A stretch of 64,000 bases of DNA from Bursaphelenchus xylophilus (lineage: Eukaryota > Nematoda > Chromadorea > Rhabditida > Aphelenchoididae). Position numbers and translations under genes: made by a program. This document shows positions 30,369 to 43,227 of the stretch, one piece after another. Position 1 is the first letter of the stretch. Each line of letters begins with the position of its first letter. Under the pieces are notes generated by a model, which did not search any database, was not told where the DNA came from, and saw nothing but the letters and a program-made list of their open reading frames with translations. Location: contig CAJFCV020000002.1 of NCBI GenBank assembly GCA_904066235.2, forward strand, positions 6,262,001-6,326,000. Direction: 5' to 3'.

Positions 30369-32160
30369 ATGGGTCTGTTAGTCGTATTTTTCTTGATTTC
30401 TGTTGTTATTTTACTGTACAATTACATAAAATCGGTTGTTGAAAGATGTATTGAAAGAATACGTGTGATTTATTTGATTGGGAAGATCCCCGGTCCCGTC
30501 TCTCTTCCGTTGGTGGGGACTACTTGGCAATTCAAGTGGAAGATTGAAGGTTCGATTTAGCTACTGCTATTTTATATTCTTAAAGCAGATTAAATTCTAA
30601 TTTCAGACTTGACGGATCAGCTTGTACAATGGCAGAGATATTATCAGAATATAGAGAAAGTGGATGTGGTCAAGATATGGTTAGGACCGTTTCCAATTGT
30701 GGCCATGTTGTCGCCTAAGGCAGCCAAAAGTATCCTCGAAAGTAATGACTACTTAACAAAAGGAGATGAATATCAGATTGTGGAAAGATGGCTGGGAACT
30801 GGATTGCTGACAAGTAAGGGGGACAAGTGGAGATCGAGAAGGAAACTTATCACCCCTGCCTTCCACTTCTCCATGCTCAACCAATATCATCAAGTTCAGG
30901 ACGAAGAGGCTAAAGTAATTTTAAGCAAAGGTTACTGTAACATGATTATTCAGATATTGGTAGATGTTCTCGAGAGGTATGCTGTGTCTGGAGAAAGCTT
31001 CGACGCATTCCCTTATGTTAAAAGATGTGCTCTTGATATTATTTGTGGTAAGAATATCAATTGTTTTCACGAGTATTGTAGCTACTGCCATGGGAATTAA
31101 AGTGAATGCCCAGACCAATGTCGACCATCCTTACGTGGGTGCTGTCAAACAAATGAATGAACTCTCCTTTGCCTACTCGCGAATGCCATGGCTTTGGTTC
31201 AAACCCGTCTGGTATCTCTCTGGGTTTGGATATAAATACGATCGCTGTCTGAAAATGGTGACTGACTTTACTAGGGATGTAGGTATTCAATGGCGTATTC
31301 ATTTATTTCAGGTGATCAAAAAAAGGTCGGAAGAATTCGACTCTAGGATCCATGATGACACAATGAATGATAAGAAGAGAATGGCCTTCCTTGATCTTCT
31401 GCTTCGAGTAAAACAAGAAGGACATCTAACTAATGAGGATATTCGGGAAGAAGTGGACACATTCATGTTTGAGGGGCATGACACAACATCATCGGGTATG
31501 GCATGGACTCTCTGGTGTCTTGCTCATCATCCAGAATATCAACAAAAGGTCTGGGAAGAAGTCGACTCAGTCTTTGGTAGGCTGATTAAATCTCCTAAAT
31601 CTCTGCTTTTAGGTAATTCTTCGCGCCCTTGCACCGTGGATGACCTGAAGAAATTGTGTTATCTTGAGCAATGCATCAAGGAGTCTTTCCGTCTCTACCC
31701 ACCTGTCCCCTTTTTCACTCGAAAACTTGAGTGCGACATTGAATGTGGTACGCTTTTAACACCATATTTTACGGATTTCGATTTTTTTGTAAGGGTTTTG
31801 ATCTTCGTTTTAGGTGGTTATACAATTCCAAAAAACACGACCGTCCTTCTGAGTCCAGGAACTCTTCACACGCATAAAAAATCCTTCTCTGATCCCTATA
31901 CTTTCGATCCTGAGAACTTCAAGATTGAGAACATCCATAGCCGGGATGCTTTCTCGTTTATCCCATTTTCCGCCGGGCCCAGAAATTGTATTGGCCAGAA
32001 GTTTGCCCTTATGGAAGAAAAGACTGTTCTGTCTTGGATCTTCAGAATTTATGAAATCCGTCCAACCCGTGACTTCCCAGAGAATTGTCCCTGCCCCGAG
32101 ATTATACTCAAACCCAGTTTAGGTCTCCCGATTACTGTACATTTCCGGAATAAAAATTAA
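30369..32160 (+). CDS. Cytochrome P450, CYP4-like
   Basis: Haem-thiolate monooxygenase, predicted at the endoplasmic reticulum membrane. Seven exons encode about 490 residues, a normal length. Order of marks: N-terminal anchor MGLLVVFFLISVVILLYNYI; proline-rich hinge KIPGPVSLPLVGT; C-helix WRSRRKLITPAFHFSML; I-helix FEGHDTTSSGMAW (31470); K-helix ESFRLYPPVPFF with the ExxR pair; and haem loop FSAGPRNCIGQKFA with the Cys ligand (31970-32010). The HFSMLNQYHQV and DTTSSG patterns place it in the CYP4 clan, which commonly omega-hydroxylates fatty acids; the substrate here is unknown. All key residues are intact. The poly(A) signal AATAAA overlaps the last codons (32149). It sits 48 bp after the upstream gene and about 100 bp before thymidylate kinase. 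Confidence 0.93.
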
Positions 32161-32262
32161 GAAAATGGTTGAGCATTAATACGTCTGTTATCGTGGCTAA
32201 TCTTACTGCTTATAACGCGAAACCTTTGCTTCTTCTTATTCTTTCAGTTTATGCCGTTTCAG

Positions 32263-33022
32263 ATGGCCCAAGCTCGAGGTCTTTTTATAGTCTTTGAAGG
32301 ATTAGATCGAAGTGGGAAGTCAACCCAATCCAAGAAGATTGAGGCATATCTCCAAAAGAAAGGATATCCTGTTCGCATCCAAAGATATCCTGGTAATTAG
32401 CTATCAAGGACCCAATAATGTTGTTTCAGATCGAGAAGAACCGACCACTGGCCCAAAGATTGACGAGTTCTTAAGGACAGCGAAAGATGTAAAACAAGAT
32501 GCAATCCAGATACACAATCTCTTCGTAGACAACAGACGTCATCTCGACGAAAGAATAAGAAAAGAGATTTTTGAGGGCAATATAATCATCGCAGATAGAT
32601 ACTCTTTCTCGGGAGTGGCCTATAGCGCGGCCAAAGACATCCCTGAGCTTGGCCTAGAAAAGGCTTGCGAATCGGAAGTAGGACTTCTGAAGCCTGATTT
32701 GGTCTTTTTTCTGAAGGCTGACTCGGCAGTCACATCCAAACGAGATGAATTCGGGGGCGAAGCATTCGAAAAGACCGAATTTCAGTCCAAGGTCTACGAG
32801 AACATAAAAAAAATCATCAACTTCGAATTCTGGAAGGTAAGGTGATCCAAGGTCGCGCGACATTCTTTGTTTCAGGAAGTAAATGCCTCTCAATCAATAG
32901 ATGAAGTCTTCGCTGATATAAAAACAGAGATCGACGCGCTTTTAGAAACGAGAACTCAGCTAGCCGAACCCAAATCCTTAGCTCTCAGCGACTTTAACAT
33001 CCATCAATCTCAGGAAGCTTGA
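32263..33022 (+). CDS. DTYMK: Thymidylate kinase (dTMP kinase)
   Basis: Phosphorylates dTMP to dTDP in DNA precursor synthesis. Three exons encode about 225 residues. The chosen start MAQARGLFIVFEGLD matches the human start (MAARRGALIVLEGVD); an in-frame ATG 12 bases upstream (32251) is also possible. The P-loop is GLDRSGKSTQ. The dTMP/Mg region reads RYPDREEPTTGPKI, differing from the usual RFPERSTxIG. DRYSFSGVAYSAAKD is the DRY/F motif, and KPDLVFFLKAD follows. The LID region is short, as in eukaryotic enzymes. The C-terminal exon ends HQSQEA. A strong polypyrimidine-TTTCAG just upstream could serve trans-splicing or a leader intron. Confidence 0.93.
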
Positions 33023-33167
33023 AGTTAAATTATTTATAATCTAAATCTTCTCATAATTACATGGGCATAATAAAAGTGTGGCAAGATAATTAGAATAGAA
33101 ATATAAACGGAGATTAAAAAGACCCGTGGAACCAGAAATAATAACCGAAACGAAGTTAGGAATCAGG

Positions 33168-36100
33168 TTAGAAACGTTGTTGCACCGAGTTAGGGTCAGA
33201 CTCGCCCTTTCGACCGTCATCTTTTGTCAGAGATGAAGGGGGATTACTCTCGGTCTGACATTCCTCATCAATAGTAGCAAGATGTTCGTGGTAGTTAGAG
33301 CTGGTCTCAGTCGAAGACGAAGACGACGAAGCAGAAGATTCACCTTTCTCTGAATGATAAATTAATAAAACTATTATTTTGCTTACTTTCAGAGAGTGGC
33401 ACCTTATCATTTCTTTTTTTATTCAAAGGTGGTGGAACCGCAAGAACACGACCACCGTCGGCGGGAACTACCTCACATGGAGGACCAATCAATGACAATA
33501 AGACTGGCAACATAGCCAACCCATTGATCATACCAATGATGATCAAAGCAGACATCACCACAAAGAAGTAGATGACTACAAATTCAAACTCAGAGAAGGC
33601 CAGCATGATGATTCCAAGAAGAGTCGACAAACCCCCGTGGATGACAGGGATGAACATGTGCTCCATGCAGGAGACCATTCTCTCATCCCTTGTTCCGAGA
33701 GAGGTCAAGAAGGCCAGCACAACATGAGCAGTGAATTCGACTCCGATACCCACAGCAGTGACCAGAGTAACAGCTGAGATGGGATTCAATTTTACCCCAA
33801 CCAGTCCCATGAAACCAGCCAGCTCTACAGTCATGGACACGACCACAATCGCGACCATAGCAGCGGCCCATGGGTTGAAAACGATGATTGATATAACAAC
33901 AAGAACTGCGGCAGCAATGACGACAATAGCCAACACCAAGAAGTAACTGAGATGAAGATACTGTTCCCAGAAGGTGAAAGCAATGCCTGAGGGAAAGACT
34001 GGAAGCCCATCATCGGTGTACTTCTCACAGATTGCTCTGATCTCCCGTATCATCTCCACAATTACTGGAGTGTCAGTGAGATGAGTGCCGTAGAAGGGAA
34101 TCTGGGAATAAAGAAGATGAGGAGCCGGAGGGACGATGCCATCTTCCTTTGGACTGAATCCCCACCGAGGTGGACTGGGGAAAAAAGCGGCCTGGGACAC
34201 GTAATACATCATATTGTCGATGTTGAACCAGCCAGTCAGGTAATTGTAGAAGCCTTCTGGATTGATGGTGTCGTCGGATTCGATCAGTTTTACAACTCCA
34301 ATCTAGAAACATCTTCTTCCGCGGCCAAGCTTACCCTTCCAGTGCAATTAAACTTGTTTCCATAAGAACATAACAGTCTTCTGGCCAATCTCATATCATC
34401 GGTGACTCGGCGATCGGTCCAGCTAAAGTTTCCAGTGACCGGATCGATCAATTTCTCTGACACTCCACGGTCAAGCTCCTTTTGGACAGATCGCAACCAA
34501 ACTCGCATCATCATCATCCAGTAAGGCTCGCTTGGATGGCCGTCCACTTTGATGATAAAACCTGACTTGGCTAAAACACAAGTTGTAATGATAATATTAA
34601 AATCATCGAATCCAGTATCAATAAAGAGGAATACCCACCAATATCTTGCCTTAGCTGTTCAATCTTTGCCTGCTGATTAGGATAATCAACCTCAGCTCCC
34701 TTGAGGACAGCAAACATTGGATAGAAACTAAAATATTCTTCACGGGCTTTCAAAAAGGCTGAGGGAGCCGTGTTTTCAGGAAGGACATCAGCCAGCTCCA
34801 GACCAATCTTTGATTTATATAATCCAACGCAACCAGATACGAACATGGTCAAACAACCCAAGAGGATGAACACTTTTACAGCCGGCTTCCTCAGCCAAGG
34901 GATGTAATATCCAATCATGAACCCTTCCAGAGTATACCATTTGTAATCCGGGACTTTGTTCTCGACAGGCAAACTGAACTCGCCCGTATGTTTGTCAACA
35001 CTGGCTGTCTTGACCAGCTGATTGCTACTTTCCTCGGGCTGTAATTGCTTCTTGTTCTTCTTTCCACAGCAGAAAGTCATATCTCTGACTCCTCGTTTCC
35101 TTCTCTTAATATCCAGTGAAATCAATGCTGGGTACATAATCATGATGGTAAATAAGTTGAAGGAGAGCAAGATCGATGTCTGCAGACAGAACGATCGGAG
35201 TGCCGGAATTGGGAGGATGATTCCCGTGGTGAAGGCGAGGATGTTGTTGGTGGAGGTGATCAAGATGGACATCCCAGTCTCCTTCATCAAGATGGCAATT
35301 TCTTTGCTCTTAACGCTTTGAAGAACTCCATTGTAATTGTGAAGAAGCAAGAACATGTCATCAATACCAAGACCGAGTGTCAAAAAGGGAACAATTTGAG
35401 TTGTCGCGGCGTTGAAATTGATACCCAATAAAGTCGAAAATCCGAGACCTCCGATAGATGAATAAGTGATTAGAAGGACTCCCCAGATGGCCAACTGACA
35501 TGCAGAATCTACGGAGAACCAGCAGCCGTCAAACCTACATTGAGACCATCCAGCATAAATGATCATCAACACATATCCGACGAATATGATGAGAAATTTA
35601 AACTGACTGAACTCTTCCAACATGTCGGCCACGGAAGTTGAAGCCAAAGGATGCAAGGTCCTGATGTTGCTCTGAAATAACAAAACATTCATCATATCTT
35701 AATAACCAGTCTCAACTTATTAAAAAAATACGTACATCATGATTAAGTTTGTGATCGTAGATTTTCTTGGTGAAGTTTCTCTGCCAAGTCTGAACAATGT
35801 CATTGGCCTGTCCAATGGTGAACGTGCTTCGGTCAAGGTTTGGTTTTAAGTTTCCCTTCGTTGCTCTGAATCTGTTATAGACATCTCCAGCTCCAGCCAC
35901 CAAGAAGACTGACTGGAAAGCCGCAGCTTCAGTCACGTGATGATCGTTATGTTTGACTCCTCCGATAATCAAGTCCTCGGGCCATTTCATAATATTCTTT
36001 CCAAATCCAAGACATCCTCCAGTCATGACCTGACCATAATCCGGATATTTGGGGAAATGCTCCTAAAAATATGATTAACACAGCAATTAAAGAAACGACG

Positions 36101-37970
36101 CGCTTTTCACTGTCCGCAAATAAAACAGTTTGTATAATAAGTAAGCTGCTCAAAAAGATATCTAAGCCGTGAAATCCTGTGGAGTAAGAGTAGAATCACA
36201 TGTTAGTCGTTTAACGAAGAATTTACATCAAAATTGCCGCTAAATGTTGTGCATAAAAAAGTGCGCACAGTGAGAAGTTTTTTCGCGGACAACAAAAACA
36301 GTTCCATTAAAAAAATTAAAATGAAAATTTATAAATGAGTACCATTTCCAGGAACATTTTCCATTTCCCTTGATTTTTATCCATCCATTTCAAGAAACTT
36401 TTTCCGTACTTCTGGCATAAAACCGCTTTAGGATCTTCTTTCTTTTCACCTGCAATATGTTATCTATATATATATAACAAACAAACATATCTACACCCGT
36501 AAAACTCCTTACTCTTACTATGATCAGTGGCATAATCATTTTCGGAGTCATAGTAATCATCCGAAGTGGTAGCATTGGAGGCGGCTCTCTTCTTCCGGCC
36601 TCCAAACAATTGTCCCACAAGATCAATCTCGTTTGCATTTTTAATTCCAGTGCTGTTGAAGGCTACTTCTTCATCTAATTTCACCCTCTCGCTTTGGGGC
36701 AGAGCCTCATTCCAGATCATAAACTTCTCGAAAGCTTTGCATCGATTAAAGTTATTTGGAGCTTCTGGAGGACATTCGGGATCAAGAGGATCAATGCAAG
36801 GCCGATCCAGATAAGCAGATCCAATACCTGCTCTCTCGAAGAAATTCTCCACCAAGCCCAATTCAAGAAGTTGAGAGACTTCCCTGACGACCTTTCCTGG
36901 ATCCAGATTCTTCCAAGTAATATTTCCCTTAGGCAACGAATTTATGAAAGTGGTAATTTCTTCCCCTAGAACCAATGGGGGATCAGGCCCTAAAGGCTTG
37001 GCTCCTTCCCAATAACAATCGATGGGAGTGATCCAAATGCAAGGGATAATCTTCTCCAACAGGGTCTCGATAGCTCCATTCAATGTGCCCGCAGGGAGTT
37101 TGGGAGCGGGAGGTTTGAAACAAATATCAGCCAGAGTCCAGGTTCTGCAACAATAGCCCAAAAAGGAAGTGAACTTACTCTCCATACATCTCGATCTTGT
37201 ACTGGGCAACTTCCTGCATGATCTTTACGTGTTGCAGCAACCCTTCCTTAGTCAGCAAGTTCTTTCCTTTGATCTGTGGCGTCTGAATTAGCACTTGGAA
37301 ACCTCCTCCAAGTCCATTTCCTGAGGGTATTTCTGGGGCTTCAATTTTTATATCTGGTTTCCTCATCGTAACATTGGGTTTGATCGGAGGTGCGGTGATC
37401 TGGGCTGCCCGTTTGTGAATACGATGATATTCATTTCGGATTCGATTCAAATAATTTAATTCTTCGTCCAGTCGACCACCCTCTAAACGGAATGTTAAAA
37501 AAAAGAAAGAAACTCACGTGATACCCATAGTTTTACAATATCCGTCTCGATCACCACGTATTGCAGACCCAACAAAAAAGCTGTGAATACGACGATTCCC
37601 GCAAACAAGATCTTCTTCGGGTTTTTCTGGACAAAAGCACCCATATAATACAGGCATTGTTGAAAGAACGCTCTTGAATACAAAGCGATCGTATTACCCG
37701 ATGCATTTCCCTAAAATACGGAAAATAAGAATTCACCCATTATATAAGGAATACGTACCGCTTCTATTTGCTGAAGGCACATGTCGGCATCGCACCAGGA
37801 AGGATGGTGCATAAAGTTTTGTTTCCATGTCTCCGAGAACTTGGCCGAATCACTTCGACCCACTACCTTGTCGGAAATAATCTAAAATAAATATAAATAG
37901 GTTGAGCGGTAATAACCGTTTGCTCCTCATCCATAAGTCCTTGTTTGACTGATCTCGAGCTCCATCCCAT
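33168..37970 (-). CDS. PTCH1: Patched family receptor (PTC/PTCH)
   Basis: Twelve-TM sterol-sensing, RND-type membrane protein; Patched family members receive Hedgehog or, in nematodes, act in sterol transport and cuticle development. It begins MGWSSRSVKQGLMDEEQT at 37970, and many exons give roughly 1,250 residues. The first luminal loop contains WKNLDPGKVVREVSQLLE and YLDRPCIDPLDPECPP, which are Patched signatures absent from PTR proteins. The sterol-sensing domain covers about 35600-35050 and carries the RND-type GLGIDDMFLLLHNY. The second RND half has LPENTAPSAFLKAREEYFSF, and TM10 has TLVTAVGIGVEFTAHVVLAF. Acidic residues of both TM4 and TM10 are kept. The short cytosolic tail is Ser-rich (SASSSSSSTETSS) and ends SVQQRF. 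A basic GGRKKRAASN in the first loop could be a processing site. The symbol denotes family, not proven orthology. Confidence 0.9.
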
Positions 37971-40605
37971 CTCCACCTAATCTATGTAAAAATTTAGGTG
38001 TTTCGCCATAAACATCTCAATAAGTCGTTTATCATTTTACACTCAGAACAACACGCGCCGTTTAGCTAGTTACCCAAACAAAAAAACAGAGATTTTTTTA
38101 TTTATACCGAAAAATAATAAATAATAAACCTTTATACGACACGAAATGTCCCAACTTTTATCGGATTTTTTTCGCAACTAGAAATTATTTATTGTAATTC
38201 GAAAAACCCCAGAGAATTTTTTTTTCGGAAATGGGTCGGCTGGTGTTTTTGTATACGACTAAAACAGGCATTAAAGATTGGTAGCATTGAGAAAAACAGT
38301 CAGGTTTAATCCCATGTACAATATAAACAACTCACTTGATGCAATCGGCTTTTTCTCTTCCGGACATGAGGGTGTTCCGGATCTGCAGAATCCGAGTGGA
38401 CTTTCATGTTTAAAACCCTGCAAGTGAACGATTGAATTGCGTCGACGAAAATTTAATCGACAAGTTCGTCAAACAAGTTAAGCTTTGTGATCGGAGAAAA
38501 GTACGAGACATCTTTACGAACGCGCTTTTTAAGATCCAGTCTTTGATGTATTGACCGAATAAATTATGGTCGATACCTCAAAGACTTGAATAGAGACCAA
38601 GTATAATATCGGTGGGCTGTTTCCTTCGATTGACTGTAAACCTTTCTGTAAGAACCCTCAGGTACAACGTCGGGCGATAAAGACGACTACAGGGGAAGAA
38701 ATGTTCATAAGACGGTCATGCGCAAGCACCCAAAAGAAGTAATTTGCCCGCAGGGGATATTTCCAAAAGACTTAAGGTATTTCAAGTGTTTTGGTGGCGG
38801 GGAAATGAGATATGTCCCCCATACGAAAAACAGTAACAGCATCTTGATCGTCGCAAGAAATTCAAGTGGCAGAAGGAGTAGAACACGGAGATCTCGGTTC
38901 CGCTCTGACCTTTAAGTGAGCCCACTTAAACCAAGGTGCAGGTCATTCCGAGGGCCCGAGTTTAGCTAATAAGAACAAGTCGGTTACAGTAAAATGACAA
39001 AACACCCTAGTTGTGACATGTTTTTGAGACAGATCACTATCTGGAGAAGTTCAGGTGTTTTTGTCTGCAAAGTTCAGCATTGAAATGGAGGAATCACTGA
39101 GAGGTCGATGGCATGTATAACATAAACACTAATCTTTAATTCACGGAAAAAACAACGATAATTTTGAAAGATTCACGTGAAATGGAGAATCCCATAACGG
39201 GAGATGGCTTTATTCATCGATGTGACCTTTCGATCTGGGGAAGCTAAAATCTGGGTGAAGAAGAAACCAGTTAAGAAATCGGGTTTCGGTAACCTTTTTA
39301 AGAATGGTCGAAGGGCTTAAGACTTTCAAAACACGTAGAAACCAATGTTACCAAGCACAACTCGGATTCAGAAGCCGGCTACAGCCGTGGTCGTTAGGAA
39401 GTCGGAACGTCGATGACCCTCGAGGCAGATGCCCCTCGGAGAACGCGGATTTGGGGGTTTCGGCGTCGTCGAGAAACAAAAAAAAGCTTCTGAGATGGAG
39501 TGCCCACAACTAAAACTCGGGCAGGATTAAACGCGATCAGCGGCGCGATTCTGAAGCCTTCGCTCTCTCCCCACCATCCTGCCCTGAAGCGATCAGAAAA
39601 TAAAGAGAGCGCGGCGGATCCGCGCGGATTCAGCCTAATAGAAAATATAAAAAACGATGGCGAAACTCCGCTTTCACAAAAAATGGTGAAAGGCAAATCT
39701 TTCCTCCCTCTTCCAAATAAATTTCGATTCCGCGACTTCTGCACTCCCCAAATGACCGCCGAATCCTCGCTTAACTAGAGCCTCACAAACTGGGTTCAGT
39801 TCGGAAATGGGGCGGTCGCACGGTGACACAATGACATCTTTGGGTGATATTGGATCACGCTTAGTATCTAAAAATATTTTATTTTTGAAAATTCTAAGAA
39901 GATGGGTGTTTTACAAAACCAAAAAAAGGAGCGCAACAGCGTTACCTGTCCAGCACACCCGAACCTGGTATCTCGCAGCAGATAAAATCTAGTAAAAATA
40001 TTTTTAAAACTGTTTCATTATCGCTTTGGATTCTCGCTGCAATTTGTGAAGTCGACGAAAAAACATGTCTGACAGAAGACGTCGCGGAAACAGTATTCAT
40101 AAAGAAACTGAGTAATCGGCTCTGGAACAGAATAAAGGTGGGCTTTGTGAGGAAATCCGACGCTGAATCAGATGACTCAGCGTCATTTATGTCACCGAAT
40201 CCACAAAATTGAGATGAAAATGGAGTTCCCACGCTCAAGATGACGTCTTCCAAACGATCAAAAACACCTTTGGAACGTCTGTTCCAACACAAAACTCTTC
40301 TTGGAACCTGATTGTTTCTTTGCAACAGTAATTTTAATTGGTTTACATATGTGATCCTAATATACGTCATGCAGTAAACGACAAATGGTTTAAGAATTTG
40401 TTTCAAAGAGCAGAATAATTGTAATTATGATTAACGGGCGGAGGATGATCGCAAATAGACACTCCGACTATTTTCAACTCTCGTTTATTTACCTTTAGGC
40501 CATGATTACAGCTTTTAAAGTGACCCTTAGCCCAGCGCAAAGAAGTCGTGCGTGTTTTTTGAGAGAGAGAGACCACAAAGTTCGAGACGCTCTGATGTGA
40601 ATTTG
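37971..40605. other. Long intergenic region between Patched and M1-like gene
   Basis: About 2.6 kb lie between divergent genes. No gene with splice support or a known domain was recognised; the ORFs at 38718, 39304 and 39394 lack coding character. Seen here: an imperfect 19-bp hairpin (38538-38586); GATCCGCGCGGATTC at 39619, which is shared with the foldback element right arm at 14127; and a GC-richer stretch at about 39360-39630. Promoters of both flanking genes must lie at its ends. Confidence 0.5.
38538..38586. other. Imperfect hairpin, 19-bp stem
   Basis: AGTCTTTGATGTATTGACC pairs with GGTCGATACCTCAAAGACT across an 11-nt AT-rich loop, with one T-C mismatch and one T-G wobble. It is shorter than a typical pre-microRNA, and no known microRNA was recognised. 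It could be a small RNA hairpin or a chance inverted repeat. Confidence 0.5.
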
Positions 40606-43058
40606 ATGACCATTCGGGTCCCCATGTTTCTGTTCTTGTGTTCCATTCTGGTCCTAGTCCAGTCCATCGTTCAGGCCAGTGGTGAGGAGCCGGCCATCTG
40701 GCCCCTTCGATACGATCTCCAGATTCAAATTCCGACGGCTTCTGTCACGGATCCCTTGATTCCCACCTTCTTTGCAGCTCTTAGATTGGACTTCCAGATT
40801 ACTCGGCCTTTGTTCAGTCAATTCAGAGGGCATAGCGCCACTGTCTTTACTCATGAGACCTCTCTCTCAAGGCCTGAAGGCACAGAATTGAGATTTAGAG
40901 CAAGGAATCTGGAGGCATTCGAGAACGTGACATTATCCAATGACCAGAGAACGTTTGGAGTCATCGATGTCCGAATTCTGGCATCAGAAGTCATCTTTGT
41001 GGTCGCTGAACCTGCCTTAACTCCAGGAAGATATTCTCTACACATTGATCGTTATGTGGGGACAATTACTGATGACAATGGGGTCTTTTACAGGTCTGAT
41101 TCTACTTTATATGAAATCAAAATACTCTTAGGGACGTTGGGGGTGCGGCTGCGATTGCAACAAATTTGTTTCCAAACTACGCGGATACTGTATTCCCGGT
41201 TGTTCAAGGAAATTTGAGGAAAGTCTCGATCAGATTGAGTGTAATTCATCCCACTGGAACTCTCGCTTTGTCCAATATGCCCAACGAACACGATTCCTTC
41301 GTTGTTCATGAACATTGGAAGATGACGGACTTTGTCCAGGCCGCCAATCTTCCATTGCATATGTTTGCCTTTCTTATTCTCCCAGAGATGTATGAGAAAG
41401 TAAGGGTGTTCTAAATGTCTTCATATTAATTTAAGGTCCAAATCTCTTCAAAATATCCGATATACATTTATTTTAATCGATTCCGCCAATCAAAGGTACT
41501 AAAGGATGAGGCGATTGGTTTGGCCGGAGCTGTTTATGAGCGAGTTTATGATCTGATGGCCGAGCCCCTTCCATTTACTCGCATCAATATGGTGTTTATG
41601 AACGAATTCAATGGTACCGTTTGACTTTATTGTCATGATTTCTTTTTAGGAACCCACAGCACTGGGTTGATTTTGCTGAGTGAAGAGGCCTGGGAAGAAG
41701 CGGATGAATGTCATCGGATCCAGATGTTAGCCAAGAATTTTATTCGTCAATGGATGGGCGGTCTCGCCTCGATTGATTCTTTTTATGACATCTGTTTCCA
41801 GGTTTGTTTCCCACAATTTATGATGACTTGTTTTTTAGGAAGATGTGGTTTCACTTCTGGCCTCCAAAATTGTAGCCAGAATGACTGGATTCCATTCCCG
41901 CAGTATCGAGATGTTCCAGAAGTATCGATTATCGGAGTATGTGAAGATACAATTAATTGACGCCTTCTTCGAACCCACTGAACCCCTGATCTTTGATCAC
42001 GAGCCCACTTTCGAGGACATTTCTCTGAGATGTGGCCATAAAGGGACACAATATTTGGAGTCCCTAGAAACGGTGTTTGGAGAGGAAACAATTCTCGATA
42101 AGATTCGCAGTCTGATCAGACAGTTTAGCTACAAAAGCTTCTCCTTGAACTCGTTTCTTCAGATGCTTAAGAGTCATATTGTGGATGGAATTGATCTGTC
42201 TCAGGTAATTGTTTCCCATGCTTAATATTCCTTCAGATATACGACTTCTGGTACCATACCGGAGGGATCCCAAATCTTCGATTGGAGCAGATAAATGAAA
42301 GAGTTCGCTTAACTCAGTTCATTCCGTCCAGGGATCATGAACAAGATCTGACCTTGTTCCCTCTCAGGATTGCCATAAGAAACTTGTCATTACCGATTTC
42401 TTTTATGCTCAGTCAAGGTAAGCTCGTAGAGTGGTTTACCGGAAATTTTTGGTTAAGGTCTTGAATTGGCCCCATTGGACAGCAAATTGTTGCCCTTGAC
42501 CAATCTTGGATATGGTCATGTTTACCGGGTAAATTACAATTCTCACGTGTGGGAGCGGATTCTGAGGCATCTAGAAGAAGCGCCGCATCTCTTCTCGGCA
42601 CGGTCCAAAGCACAACTTCTCAACGATTTTTGTTACTTTGCTTCGAAAGGTACTTTTTAAATCGTAACGCCTTTTCTGAGCGAATGCAACGCATTTTGCT
42701 TGATTTTCTTAAATTTTAATTCAAAAAAGTAATCTTTTGCAAAAACAGAATTCCAATTCTCATTTCAGGCGAGATTGGTCCTGAAGAGAACATGATAAAA
42801 CAAGGATTTCTGCAACTGATGCGATCGGAGAACGAACACTTTGATCTCTGCGAGTTTTATGCCTTCTGGTGCATATCCGGGTACAACAAAAACATCAACT
42901 TAAGCAGTAATTCGACCAGAGATCGGCTAAGATCGTTATGGCCAAGTGTGTTGACAGTGCTGTCCAATCGCCGCAACTTTGAATGCGTGGCCAACAGCAA
43001 TGCCTCGGCCTTGGCCAACATGATGTGCCAAGTTGTTTTTGGATCGAATTGTATCTGA
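40606..43058 (+). CDS. Secreted M1-family aminopeptidase homolog, catalytic motifs lost
   Basis: Eight exons encode about 700 residues, starting MTIRVPMFLFLCSILVLVQS, a signal peptide. The M1 N-terminal beta domain is clear (WPLRYDLQIQIP; PNYADTVFPVVQGNLRKVSI, the equivalent of ARxxFPCxDEPxxKAxF; and TLALSNMP). At the exopeptidase motif GxMEN the sequence reads GTHSTGLILLSEEAW. Where HExxH-(18)-E should be, it reads KNFIRQWMGGLASIDSFYDI followed by EDVVSLLASKIV. Both zinc-binding His residues and the catalytic Glu are missing, so it cannot be a normal zinc aminopeptidase. All exons join in phase without stops, and AATAAA follows the TGA (43088), so it looks like an intact pseudoenzyme gene rather than a decayed one. 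Inactive M1 homologues are known in nematodes. The role is probably binding or extracellular, but unknown. Confidence 0.85.
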
Positions 43059-43227
43059 TTTCTGTCTAAAATTTGGTTGATTTATTCCTCTTGCCATTAA
43101 AATAAATAGTTTAACTTTAATTTTTGCAATTTAAAATTAGTTTATGTACATCTGAGATTCCGATTAGTGAATGAGTGATTGATCATTCGATCCTGGGGAT
43201 TATTTGGCAGTTGAATCTTGGCATGAA

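Noticed and set aside
39394..39744. 116-residue minus-strand ORF and plus-strand partners at 39304-39778
   Set aside because: GC-richer sequence open on both strands, no family, no splice signals in phase with a neighbour.
40606..43058. Processed or decayed pseudogene
   Set aside because: Frame is intact over eight exons with good splice sites, signal peptide and poly(A) signal; treated as a pseudoenzyme gene.
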